From contig CAYPEL010000001.1 in the NCBI GenBank assembly GCA_964409635.1, positions 1 to 49,667 on the forward strand: a DNA stretch of 49,667 nucleotides, written 5' to 3'. Made by a program: the position numbers and the translations under genes. This DNA comes from CAYPEL01 sp964409635 (GTDB taxonomy: Bacteria > Pseudomonadota > Gammaproteobacteria > DSM-19610). This document shows, one piece after another, positions 1 through 7,132 of this stretch. How positions within the stretch are numbered: position 1 is the first letter of the stretch; every line of letters starts with the position of its first letter. The notes below the pieces were generated by a model. The model did no database searches and was not told the origin of the DNA. It was given only the letters and a program-made list of their open reading frames with translations.

Positions 1-63
1 AGACCTTAACAGACATCGGCATTACCAACTCTAGAGACTGAACATAGTTTGGTGATTAACCTT

Positions 64-585
64 TCAAGCATCTCGCAAGTAACCCGTTAGCCGACCATAT
101 CCATCGATAATGCCATATTGCTGTAACCAATGCTGGATGTCACTGGCATCCTGCTCGAACCATTTACGCGCAGATCCCAGCCGGAAACTGTAACCCCAGG
201 CGTCCATATCACACATCATCCGCTGCCGCCCCATTTCCGGAATTTTATCAGCTAGCAGAATCTGCAGAAAACAAACCCCATTTTCTTCTGCATAATCACC
301 TCCCGCATTGGTATCCAAACCTATCCTGCGATCTGGCGTCATACAAATCACATGGCAGGCTTCGTGCAAAATGGAATGGATCGGTGTATCAGCGCGCGCG
401 TAAACTTTGTTTGCAATCAAACCTGCCTCTGGCTCCCCCCAGAAACTACCTGGAATACCAACGCTGCGCTGGCTATTGATCAATTCCAGTCCGTATCCTT
501 GCAAAAGGTCCTGCACTGGTTGAAGTGAAACATCACCAAGGCGCAAGACTGCGCTATCAATGCCCAGTTCTTTTTCATTTTGCAT
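64..585 (-). CDS. Conserved hypothetical protein with HExxH-like zinc motif
   Basis: The 173-residue product has the motif HEACH in a helix-like segment (HSILHEACHVICM, about residues 71-83), followed some 20 residues later by an acidic segment (YAEENGVC). This spacing suggests a zincin-type metal site (two His plus a downstream Glu). No signal peptide or membrane segment is seen, so it is probably cytoplasmic. I do not recognise a named family. It is transcribed away from dapF, and the start at 585 lies about 50 bp from a 118-bp palindromic element. The gene normally found upstream of dapF in many relatives (lysA) is not here. Peptidase activity is inference only. Confidence 0.7.
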   Translation of the reverse strand: MQNEKELGIDSAVLRLGDVSLQPVQDLLQGYGLELINSQRSVGIPGSFWGEPEAGLIANKVYARADTPIHSILHEACHVICMTPDRRIGLDTNAGGDYAEENGVCFLQILLADKIPEMGRQRMMCDMDAWGYSFRLGSARKWFEQDASDIQHWLQQYGIIDGYGRLTGYLRDA

Positions 586-633
586 AATTAAAAACCTAAC
601 TATTTCCGAGCATCATGGCCATAGTACTAGGCA

Positions 634-751
634 GTACGTTGCTTATGCGACACATGATTTGCAGACCATCGGCAGCAGGGAAGCTGCCGCTGAGCGTACA
701 AGGATGTATTCACAGCGGGTCTGTAAATCATGTGTCGCATAAGCAACGTAC
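634..751 (+). repeat. 118-bp palindromic element, copy 1 (variable-arm hairpin)
   Basis: The element begins GTACGTTG (634-641) and ends CAACGTAC (744-751). A 16-nt arm (642-657, CTTATGCGACACATGA) is exactly complementary to 728-743. The central 70 nt (658-727) differs from the second copy (31509-31626, inverted) at only 4 positions. The inner part can fold further: GGCAGC/GCTGCC around AGGGAA (670-687), and TACA-AGGA-TGTA inside GCTG/CAGC. Including the inner flank, the stem is about 34 bp with one mismatch. It lies in the divergent region between the zincin-like gene and dapF, ending about 54 bp before dapF. No coding potential is credible. Confidence 0.9.
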
Positions 752-804
752 GTATTAGTATATAAAAAACTTGCAAATAAGCGTCGGAAACGTAATCTCG
801 CCAC

Positions 805-1635
805 ATGGATCTGGAATTCACCAAAATGCACGGTCTGGGAAATGATTTTGTCGTAATCGACGCTACCCGGCAAGCGTTCACGCTCAGCGCCGAAAATATC
901 CGTGCCATATCAGACCGCAGACGGGGCGTAGGTTGTGACCAGCTGTTGGTTGTTGAGCCATCCGGCCAGGATGACGCTGATTTCAAATACCGGATTTTCA
1001 ATGCTGACGGCAGTGAAGTCGAACAGTGTGGCAATGGCGCCCGCTGCTTCGCCCGGTTTGTACGCAGGCAGGGCCTAACTGATAAACAAGAAATTACGCT
1101 ACTCACCAACACCGGCATACTGCACCTCTATACTGACGACTCAGATCAGGTCAGAGTCAATATGGGTATTCCAATATTGGAACCCGCAGAAATCCCGTTT
1201 GCCGCCAATGCGCGTGCGGTACGCTATGCGATTAATATTCAGGGCGAAACCGTCGAATTTGGCGCCGTGTCCATGGGCAACCCGCACGCTGTTCTTGACG
1301 TGCCTTCAACTGAACACGCCGCTGTCGAAAAAATCGGACCGGCTATAGAAACACACCCCCGTTTTCCTAACAAGGTCAACGTCGGCTTCATGCAGGTGGT
1401 CAACCGGCAGCGTATCCGCCTGCGAGTCTGGGAACGCGGCGCCGGTGAAACTCAAGCCTGTGGCAGTGGCGCCTGTGCGGCTGTCGTGATCGGCTGTTTG
1501 CAAGGCACACTGGATGACACAATAACGGTAGAGCTATCTGGCGGTGAACTTGTGATAAGCTGGGCAGGTGAACAACAGCCCGTTTATATGACGGGGCCTG
1601 CAAGTTTTGTATTCGAAGGTACGATCACTGTATGA
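805..1635 (+). CDS. dapF: Diaminopimelate epimerase
   Basis: Converts LL- to meso-diaminopimelate, the precursor of lysine and of the peptidoglycan cross-link, in the cytoplasm. The 276-residue length is normal. The N-terminus KMHGLGNDFVVID is the family signature. The two catalytic cysteines are visible in EQCGNGARCFARF (about residue 75) and in ETQACGSGACAAV (about residue 219), so both half-sites of the pseudo-symmetric fold are present. The start is ATG at 805. The last codons overlap the DUF484 gene by 4 bp (ATGA), which implies translational coupling. dapF-DUF484-xerC is a standard gammaproteobacterial order. Confidence 0.97.
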   Translation: MDLEFTKMHGLGNDFVVIDATRQAFTLSAENIRAISDRRRGVGCDQLLVVEPSGQDDADFKYRIFNADGSEVEQCGNGARCFARFVRRQGLTDKQEITLLTNTGILHLYTDDSDQVRVNMGIPILEPAEIPFAANARAVRYAINIQGETVEFGAVSMGNPHAVLDVPSTEHAAVEKIGPAIETHPRFPNKVNVGFMQVVNRQRIRLRVWERGAGETQACGSGACAAVVIGCLQGTLDDTITVELSGGELVISWAGEQQPVYMTGPASFVFEGTITV

Positions 1636-2336
1636 GCATTCCGGCCAGCAATATTGAAAACCCGCTAGACGAACAACAAATTCTCAGCTTTCTGCGCAGC
1701 AATCCCGATTTTTTCGAACAACATTCAGAGCTGCTCACCGAACTAAAACTACCGCACCCAAGCGGTACAGCGGTGTCGCTTATTGAGCGCCAGGTAACCG
1801 CGTTACGCGAACAAAATGACAAGCTCAAGAGCAAATTATTGAATCTCATTCAGGTTGCACGGGATAACGACAGGCTCAATACCCGTATGCACAACATGAT
1901 CATGGATCTGGTTAAAGCCAACAGCATGACCACCTTGCTGGATACGCTGAACGAACACTTGCATAACGAATTCCATGCCGATGCGATTGCCGTTCACCTG
2001 ACTGAGATTAGCGCAACCCAGGCGCGTGAAAACGGCGTCAGGGTGCTGGAAATTACCGGCAATATGAAAGCCCAGCTTACTGATGTGCTGGAATCCGGCA
2101 ACCCCTTATGCGGCAGGCTCACCCAGGTACAGCTGGGCATCCTGTTTGATGAGCAGGCTGCTGCACTGCAATCTGCTGCCGTTATCCCCATCGGTGAAAA
2201 CGCCGGACAAGGCTTGCTTGCGATTGGCAGCCGTGAAGCAAATCGTTTTTTTCCTGGTATGGGAACGCATTTTCTTAGCCACCTTGGTGAACTGGTGGGC
2301 CAGCTGTTGCGAGAGTTTAAAAACAAAGCTGGCTAG
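1632..2336 (+). CDS. DUF484 family protein
   Basis: This 234-residue protein belongs to the DUF484 family, which is almost always encoded between dapF and xerC. The N-terminal part (QQILSFLRSNPDFFEQHSELLTELKLPH) is the diagnostic block. It is followed by a predicted coiled coil (about residues 50-85) and a GAF-like C-terminal domain ending at LRE-FKNKAG. No enzymatic function is established for the family. The start ATG overlaps the dapF stop, and the stop lies 4 bp before the GTG start of xerC, so the three genes are probably one transcript. It should be cytoplasmic. Confidence 0.93.
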   Translation: MSIPASNIENPLDEQQILSFLRSNPDFFEQHSELLTELKLPHPSGTAVSLIERQVTALREQNDKLKSKLLNLIQVARDNDRLNTRMHNMIMDLVKANSMTTLLDTLNEHLHNEFHADAIAVHLTEISATQARENGVRVLEITGNMKAQLTDVLESGNPLCGRLTQVQLGILFDEQAAALQSAAVIPIGENAGQGLLAIGSREANRFFPGMGTHFLSHLGELVGQLLREFKNKAG

Positions 2337-2340
2337 TGAA

Positions 2341-3243
2341 GTGTCCGAACTGAGCTGGCTAGGTGAGTTTGAGAAACACCTGCGCTATGAGCGCCAGCTA
2401 TCTGCCCTGACTATAAAACACTATCTGCGCGATCTTGATAGCGTTGTTCAATTCTGCAGCAAACAAGGTATACAATCCTGGCCGGAGCTAAATCAGCACC
2501 AGGTCAGAGCGCTGGTTGCCAGCGCGCATCGCAGTGGCCTGATCGGCCGCAGCATCCAGCGCCGCCTGTCGGCATTACGCACATTTTGTAACTTTCTGAT
2601 TCGCGAAGGACAGCTACAGCATAATCCGGCAGTGGATGTCCGCGCACCAAAAAGTCCACAAAAACTGCCGCACAGCCTGGATGTTGATCAGCTCAAAGCC
2701 ACGCTGGAAGCGCCGGTCAGCGGCTGGTTGCAATTACGTGACCAGGCAATGATGGAACTATTTTATTCGTCAGGCCTGCGGCTCGCCGAATTGGTCAGCC
2801 TGAATCTTGGTGATATCTCTCTCCAGCAAGCCGAGGCGCGCGTTACCGGCAAGGGCAACAAAACACGCCTGATCCCAGTAGGCAGGCAAGCGATAACAAT
2901 TTTAAGCCGGTGGCTAAAAGAGCGTGCGACGCATTGCAACCCAGATGAGCAAGCCATGTTCATCAGCCGCAAGGGAACCCGCTTGAGCCGCGGCAGCGTA
3001 CAGCAACGGCTGCGGCAATGGAATTTACGTAATGGCCTGGGCCTGCGCCTGCATCCGCACGCCTTGCGTCACTCCTTTGCCAGTCACTTGCTCGAATCCA
3101 GTGGCGACCTGCGCGCCGTCCAGGAATTGCTGGGCCACGCCAATCTTTCCACGACCCAGGTTTACACCCACCTGGATTTCCAGCGCCTCGCCCAAGTCTA
3201 TGATCAGGCTCACCCCCGGGCACTAAAAAAACGCCGCCCATAA
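2341..3243 (+). CDS. xerC: Tyrosine recombinase XerC
   Basis: With XerD, this recombinase resolves chromosome dimers at dif. The SAM-like N-terminal DNA-binding domain spans about residues 1-90. The catalytic domain shows the R (SGLRLAEL), the K in the beta-hairpin (VTGKGNK), H-x-x-R (LRHSFASHLL), H (LGHANLSTTQ) and the nucleophile Tyr (VYTHLDFQRL). The open frame extends upstream through DUF484, but homology starts at the GTG at 2341 (VSELSWLGEFEKHL), giving the typical 300 residues. The start is 4 bp after the DUF484 stop. Its dapF linkage matches XerC rather than XerD. Confidence 0.95.
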   Translation: MSELSWLGEFEKHLRYERQLSALTIKHYLRDLDSVVQFCSKQGIQSWPELNQHQVRALVASAHRSGLIGRSIQRRLSALRTFCNFLIREGQLQHNPAVDVRAPKSPQKLPHSLDVDQLKATLEAPVSGWLQLRDQAMMELFYSSGLRLAELVSLNLGDISLQQAEARVTGKGNKTRLIPVGRQAITILSRWLKERATHCNPDEQAMFISRKGTRLSRGSVQQRLRQWNLRNGLGLRLHPHALRHSFASHLLESSGDLRAVQELLGHANLSTTQVYTHLDFQRLAQVYDQAHPRALKKRRP

Positions 3244-3331
3244 AAACCGCCCCAAAACCCCAAGCCTACGCCTGAATTACTACGGAGCCATGCTGTACAA
3301 TACGGCCCTTTAAATACCAAGAGACAAACAG

Positions 3332-3877
3332 TTGGAACAATATCGTGGCACAACCATCTTATCGGTGCGCCGGAATGGCCGAGTTGTCGTCGGTGGCGAC
3401 GGCCAGGTATCGATGGGAAACACCATTATGAAAGGCAATGCGCGTAAGGTGCGCCGCCTTTACCAGGATAAGGTGATCGCCGGTTTTGCCGGCGGTACGG
3501 CGGATGCTTTTACATTATTTGAACGCTTTGAAGCCAAGCTGGAAAAACACCAGGGTCATCTGGTGCGCTCCGCCGTGGAGCTGGCCAAAGACTGGCGCAC
3601 CGACCGCATGCTAAGACGGCTAGAAGCGCTGCTGGTAGTCGCTGATAAAAACAGCTCACTGATTATTACCGGCAACGGCGATGTGATTGAGCCGGAAGAA
3701 TCGCTAATGGCCATTGGCTCCGGTGGTTCGTTCGCCCAGGCTGCTGCCCGCGCCATGCTCGACACCACGGAGCTGGACGCGCGTTCGATTGTCGAAAAAG
3801 CCCTGCACATTGCCGCTGACATATGCGTCTATACCAACCAGAACCTGACGCTCGAAGAACTGGAATTCACTGATTGA
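3332..3877 (+). CDS. hslV: ATP-dependent protease proteolytic subunit HslV
   Basis: N-terminal nucleophile threonine peptidase that forms a double hexamer and degrades proteins unfolded by HslU. The product starts at a TTG codon (3332) and reads MEQYRGTTILSVRR. The catalytic Thr would therefore be residue 7, exposed by removal of a six-residue propeptide instead of just Met as in E. coli. The diagnostic blocks GGDGQVSMGNT, KGNARKVRRL and IITGNGDV are present, and the length (181) is normal. hslU follows at once. Confidence 0.96.
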   Translation: MEQYRGTTILSVRRNGRVVVGGDGQVSMGNTIMKGNARKVRRLYQDKVIAGFAGGTADAFTLFERFEAKLEKHQGHLVRSAVELAKDWRTDRMLRRLEALLVVADKNSSLIITGNGDVIEPEESLMAIGSGGSFAQAAARAMLDTTELDARSIVEKALHIAADICVYTNQNLTLEELEFTD

Positions 3878-3903
3878 CACTACCAAAGGTTTTGAAACAC
3901 GCC

Positions 3904-5238
3904 ATGTCTGAAATGACTCCCCGTGAAATTGTCCAGGAACTGGATAAGCATATCATCGGCCAAGATAAGGCCAAGCGCGCCGTCGCCATTGCCCTGCGTA
4001 ACCGGTGGCGCCGCCAACAGGTCGAAGAACCCATGCGCAGTGAGATCACACCAAAAAATATTCTCATGATCGGGCCCACCGGCGTCGGTAAAACCGAAAT
4101 CGCCCGGCGCCTTGCAAAACTGGCGCATGCGCCTTTTGTAAAGGTCGAGGCCACCAAATTTACCGAAGTGGGCTATGTAGGCCGCGATGTGGAATCGATT
4201 ATCCGTGATCTGGCCGATGTGGCGATCAAGATGACGCGTGAAGAAGAAATGATCAAAGTCCGGCACCGTGCCGAAGAAGCGGCTGAAGAACGCATCCTTG
4301 ATGTTCTGTTGCCCGCACCCCGCGAAACAGGCTTCACAGCGGAACCTGCCGAAAACAAACCCTCCGAAACCCGCCAGAAATTCCGCAAGCGCCTACGTGA
4401 AGGCCAGCTGGACGAGACTGAAATTGAAATTGAGGTGTCGGTAACGCCGGTTGGTGTGGAAATTATGGCGCCACCGGGCATGGAGGAAATGACCAACCAG
4501 CTACAGGGTATGTTCCAGAACATGGGCAGTGGCCGTACCAAAGCCCGCAAACTACGCATCGCCGATGCTTTCAAGGTACTGACCGACGAAGAAGCCGCGA
4601 AAATGATCAACGAGGAAGATTTGAAACAGCGCGCACTGGATAATGCCGAGCAAAACGGCATTGTGTTTATCGACGAAATTGACAAGGTCACCCAGCAAAA
4701 CGAAAGCGGTGGTCAAGGTGTTTCGAGAGAAGGCGTACAACGCGACCTGTTGCCGTTGGTTGAAGGCAGCACCGTGACCACCAAACACGGCATCATCAAG
4801 ACCGACCACATCCTGTTTATAGCCTCTGGTGCTTTTCACTTATCCAAGCCATCGGATCTGATTCCGGAATTACAGGGACGCCTGCCTATCCGTGTCGAGT
4901 TGAATGCCTTGAATGCCGAAGATTTTGTGCGCATTCTCACCGAGCCGGATGCCTCACTGACCGAACAGTACAGTGCGTTGCTCGGCACGGAAGGCGTATC
5001 ACTGACCTTTAATGACGCGGGTGTTGAAAAAATCGCCAGTGTGGCATGGGAAATTAATGAACGCACCGAAAATATTGGGGCGCGAAGACTGCATACGGTA
5101 CTGGAGCGGCTACTCGAAATCGCTTCCTTCGAAGCCTCAGATAAAGCCGGGCAGTCAATTGAAGTCGATGCGGGCTATGTAGAAGCACAAATGCCGGATC
5201 TGACCAAAGACGAAGATTTGAGGAAATACATTCTTTAG
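3904..5238 (+). CDS. hslU: ATP-dependent protease ATPase subunit HslU
   Basis: AAA+ unfoldase of the HslVU protease. Walker A is GPTGVGKT (residues 57-64). Walker B is FIDEID, and the family-specific I-domain (about residues 110-230) is present. The C-terminus EDLRKYIL is the tail that inserts into HslV pockets. An in-frame TTG at 3874 overlaps the hslV stop, but ATG 3904 (MSEMTPREIV) matches the family N-terminus and gives 444 residues, as expected. Read with hslV as one operon; no heat-shock promoter was convincingly identified upstream of hslV. Confidence 0.96.
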   Translation: MSEMTPREIVQELDKHIIGQDKAKRAVAIALRNRWRRQQVEEPMRSEITPKNILMIGPTGVGKTEIARRLAKLAHAPFVKVEATKFTEVGYVGRDVESIIRDLADVAIKMTREEEMIKVRHRAEEAAEERILDVLLPAPRETGFTAEPAENKPSETRQKFRKRLREGQLDETEIEIEVSVTPVGVEIMAPPGMEEMTNQLQGMFQNMGSGRTKARKLRIADAFKVLTDEEAAKMINEEDLKQRALDNAEQNGIVFIDEIDKVTQQNESGGQGVSREGVQRDLLPLVEGSTVTTKHGIIKTDHILFIASGAFHLSKPSDLIPELQGRLPIRVELNALNAEDFVRILTEPDASLTEQYSALLGTEGVSLTFNDAGVEKIASVAWEINERTENIGARRLHTVLERLLEIASFEASDKAGQSIEVDAGYVEAQMPDLTKDEDLRKYIL

Positions 5239-5251
5239 TGCTGAGGCGACT

Positions 5252-5635
5252 ATGACCAATACAAACCCACACCCGACTGAAATCAATCTACATCAAAAAT
5301 CCAGAATGCTGGAAATCACTTTTGATGACGGCACCCATTTTGAACTGCCGTGCGAATACCTGCGCGTTTACTCACCGTCCGCAGAAGTACAGGGGCATGG
5401 TCCGGGTGAAGGCGTGCTACAGGTCGACAAGGAAGACGTTAATATCAAGCACATTGAACCGGTGGGTAACTACGCCGTGCAACTATATTTTGATGATGAA
5501 CACAGCACCGGGATTTATTCTTGGGAAACACTTTACAAGCTCGGCGCCAACCAGGAACACAATTGGAAAGCATACCTGGATCGCTTGCGCGAGGCCGGCG
5601 CACCACATTCGCAACTGGAAATAAAAGCTAAGTAA
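5252..5635 (+). CDS. DUF971 (gamma-butyrobetaine hydroxylase-like N-terminal domain) protein
   Basis: A 127-residue protein matching the small DUF971/GBBH-like N-terminal family: ITFDDGTHFELPCEYLRVYSPSAEVQGHG and the C-terminal GIYSWETLYKLG are the conserved blocks. The full-length hydroxylase catalytic domain is absent, as is usual for bacterial stand-alone copies. Its function is unknown, although relatives are linked to Fe-S or iron-related contexts. It begins 13 bp after hslU and sits between hslVU and ubiE, a common gammaproteobacterial position. Confidence 0.9.
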   Translation: MTNTNPHPTEINLHQKSRMLEITFDDGTHFELPCEYLRVYSPSAEVQGHGPGEGVLQVDKEDVNIKHIEPVGNYAVQLYFDDEHSTGIYSWETLYKLGANQEHNWKAYLDRLREAGAPHSQLEIKAK

Positions 5636-5679
5636 GGTCTGGATACTCGTGACGCTTGATAGTGCTAACCATGCTAATC

Positions 5680-5709
5680 CTGTAGAAGCGGTTAAAACCA
5701 CTCCTACAG
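5680..5709. repeat. Degenerate REP-like inverted repeat
   Basis: CTGTAGAAGCGGTT followed by AA and then AACCACTCCTACAG forms an imperfect hairpin (two mismatches) between the DUF971 gene and ubiE. The arms resemble the perfect hairpin at 17403-17428 (GTAGGAGCGGC) and the paired copies at 39228-39287, so I assign it to the same REP-like family. Confidence 0.6.
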
Positions 5710-5743
5710 TCCATTGTATTAATCAAAGATTTCTTAAGCCGTC

Positions 5744-6490
5744 ATGAGTGACGACTACACCCATTTCGGGTATCAGCAAGTCCGTGAAAAAGACAAGGCC
5801 GGGCGTGTCGGCGCGGTGTTCGATTCGGTTGCCGGGCGCTACGATATTATGAATGACCTGATGTCACTCGGCGTGCACCGCATCTGGAAACGTTTTGCGA
5901 TTGAACAATGCGGCATTCGTCCAGGCCACAGCGTGCTCGATCTGGCCGGTGGAACCGGTGACTTAGCCGCGCGGCTGGCGCCTCTGGTTGGCCCTGAAGG
6001 TCGTGTAGTCGCTGCGGACATCAATGCCGCCATGCTCGATGTGGGGCGTGAGCGCCTGCTCGATCAGGGCTTAACGGGCAACCTGTGTTTTACCCAGGCA
6101 AACGCTGAAGCACTGCCGTTCACCGAGCAACATTTTGATTGTGTCATTATTGGCTTCGGCTTGCGTAACGTCACCAATAAGCAGCGTGCCTTGACGGAAA
6201 TGTACCGGGTGTTGAAACCAGGAGGCCGGGTGCTGGTGCTGGAATTCTCTAAACCAGCAGTGCCTGGCTTAAAGCCATTGTATGATTTTTATTCCTTCCG
6301 CTTACTGCCACTGATAGGCAAAGTGGTTGCGAATGATGCGTCGAGTTACCGTTATCTAGCAGAATCCATACGCATGCACCCCGGGCAGCAGGAGCTGGAA
6401 ACCATGCTACAACAAGCCGGTTTTGAAGATACCGGATATTTTAATCTTAGCGGTGGTATTGTCGCCCTGCACCGTGGCTACCGGTACTGA
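5744..6490 (+). CDS. ubiE: Ubiquinone/menaquinone C-methyltransferase UbiE
   Basis: SAM-dependent methyltransferase acting on 2-polyprenyl-6-methoxybenzoquinol in ubiquinone synthesis (and on demethylmenaquinone where that is made). The 248 residues include the N-terminal family block THFGYQQVREKDKAGRVGAVFDSVA, SAM motif I LDLAGGTGDL (about residue 66), and the C-terminal LSGGIVALHRGYRY. The start ATG is at 5744. It is followed after 24 bp by ubiJ and then ubiB, the conserved ubiE-ubiJ-ubiB operon. Confidence 0.97.
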   Translation: MSDDYTHFGYQQVREKDKAGRVGAVFDSVAGRYDIMNDLMSLGVHRIWKRFAIEQCGIRPGHSVLDLAGGTGDLAARLAPLVGPEGRVVAADINAAMLDVGRERLLDQGLTGNLCFTQANAEALPFTEQHFDCVIIGFGLRNVTNKQRALTEMYRVLKPGGRVLVLEFSKPAVPGLKPLYDFYSFRLLPLIGKVVANDASSYRYLAESIRMHPGQQELETMLQQAGFEDTGYFNLSGGIVALHRGYRY

Positions 6491-6514
6491 CCTGCCTTAG
6501 CCAGCAACAGCCCT

Positions 6515-7132
6515 ATGAATCCATTGCTGACATTTTCTGCCACACTGGAAACAGCCCTCAATCTCTGGTTGCGCAGTGATGACCGGAGCGCCCAACGCTT
6601 GCACCAATTACAAGGGAAAGTGGTTGAGCTACAGCTGCGGGACTTTTCCCACTCACTGTTCTTTTTCGTGTCAGACCACGGCATACAGATTCTAACCCGC
6701 TATGAAGGAACCGCCGATGCACGCATTACGAGCAGTATGGCAGGATTGATCGGCAGCCATTTTAAGAGCACTGAAGATGCATTATTTACGGGTAATATTA
6801 AAATAGCTGGTGATACTGAATTGGGTGAAAAATTTCAACAGTTGCTGGCCGATATCGATATTGACTGGGAAGAACAGCTATCGAGACTAACGGGCGATGT
6901 GGTCGCACACCAGGCCGGAAAGATCGTTAAGGGCGCCCGCCAGTTTGTCCGCCAAAGCTCAGTCACACTGGGGCTGGATATCACAGAATACCTGCAAGAA
7001 GAAGCACGCCTGACACCAACCCGCATAGAAATTGATCACTTTCTTGGACAGGTTGACGAGCTGCGCTCGGATAGTGACCGGCTGGAAGCCCGTGTCCAAC
7101 GCTTACAGCAATTGATTGATTCCAGGCAATGA
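6515..7132 (+). CDS. ubiJ: Ubiquinone biosynthesis accessory factor UbiJ (SCP2 domain)
   Basis: A 205-residue protein with an N-terminal SCP2 lipid-binding domain (about residues 1-115, including LHQLQGKVVELQLRDF and the ADARITSSMAGLIG segment) and a C-terminal coiled coil (about 170-203). UbiJ is a non-catalytic factor of the aerobic Ubi complex that binds quinone intermediates. Identification rests on the domain plus its position between ubiE and ubiB. Its stop overlaps the ubiB start by 4 bp. Confidence 0.93.
   Translation: MNPLLTFSATLETALNLWLRSDDRSAQRLHQLQGKVVELQLRDFSHSLFFFVSDHGIQILTRYEGTADARITSSMAGLIGSHFKSTEDALFTGNIKIAGDTELGEKFQQLLADIDIDWEEQLSRLTGDVVAHQAGKIVKGARQFVRQSSVTLGLDITEYLQEEARLTPTRIEIDHFLGQVDELRSDSDRLEARVQRLQQLIDSRQ

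Noticed and set aside
634..751. Integron attC site or retron msr-msd region
   Set aside because: attC sites have 5' RYYYAAC and 3' GTTRRRY ends; here the ends are the opposite way round (GTTG first, CAAC last), arms pair perfectly without bulged bases, and no integrase or reverse transcriptase is encoded nearby.
627..1118. Minus-strand open frames spanning the palindromic element and the dapF start
   Set aside because: They run through the palindrome and antisense to dapF, with no plausible ribosome site or family resemblance.
2083..2340. xerC extended upstream into DUF484
   Set aside because: The extra residues are DUF484 read in another frame; XerC homology starts at GTG 2341.
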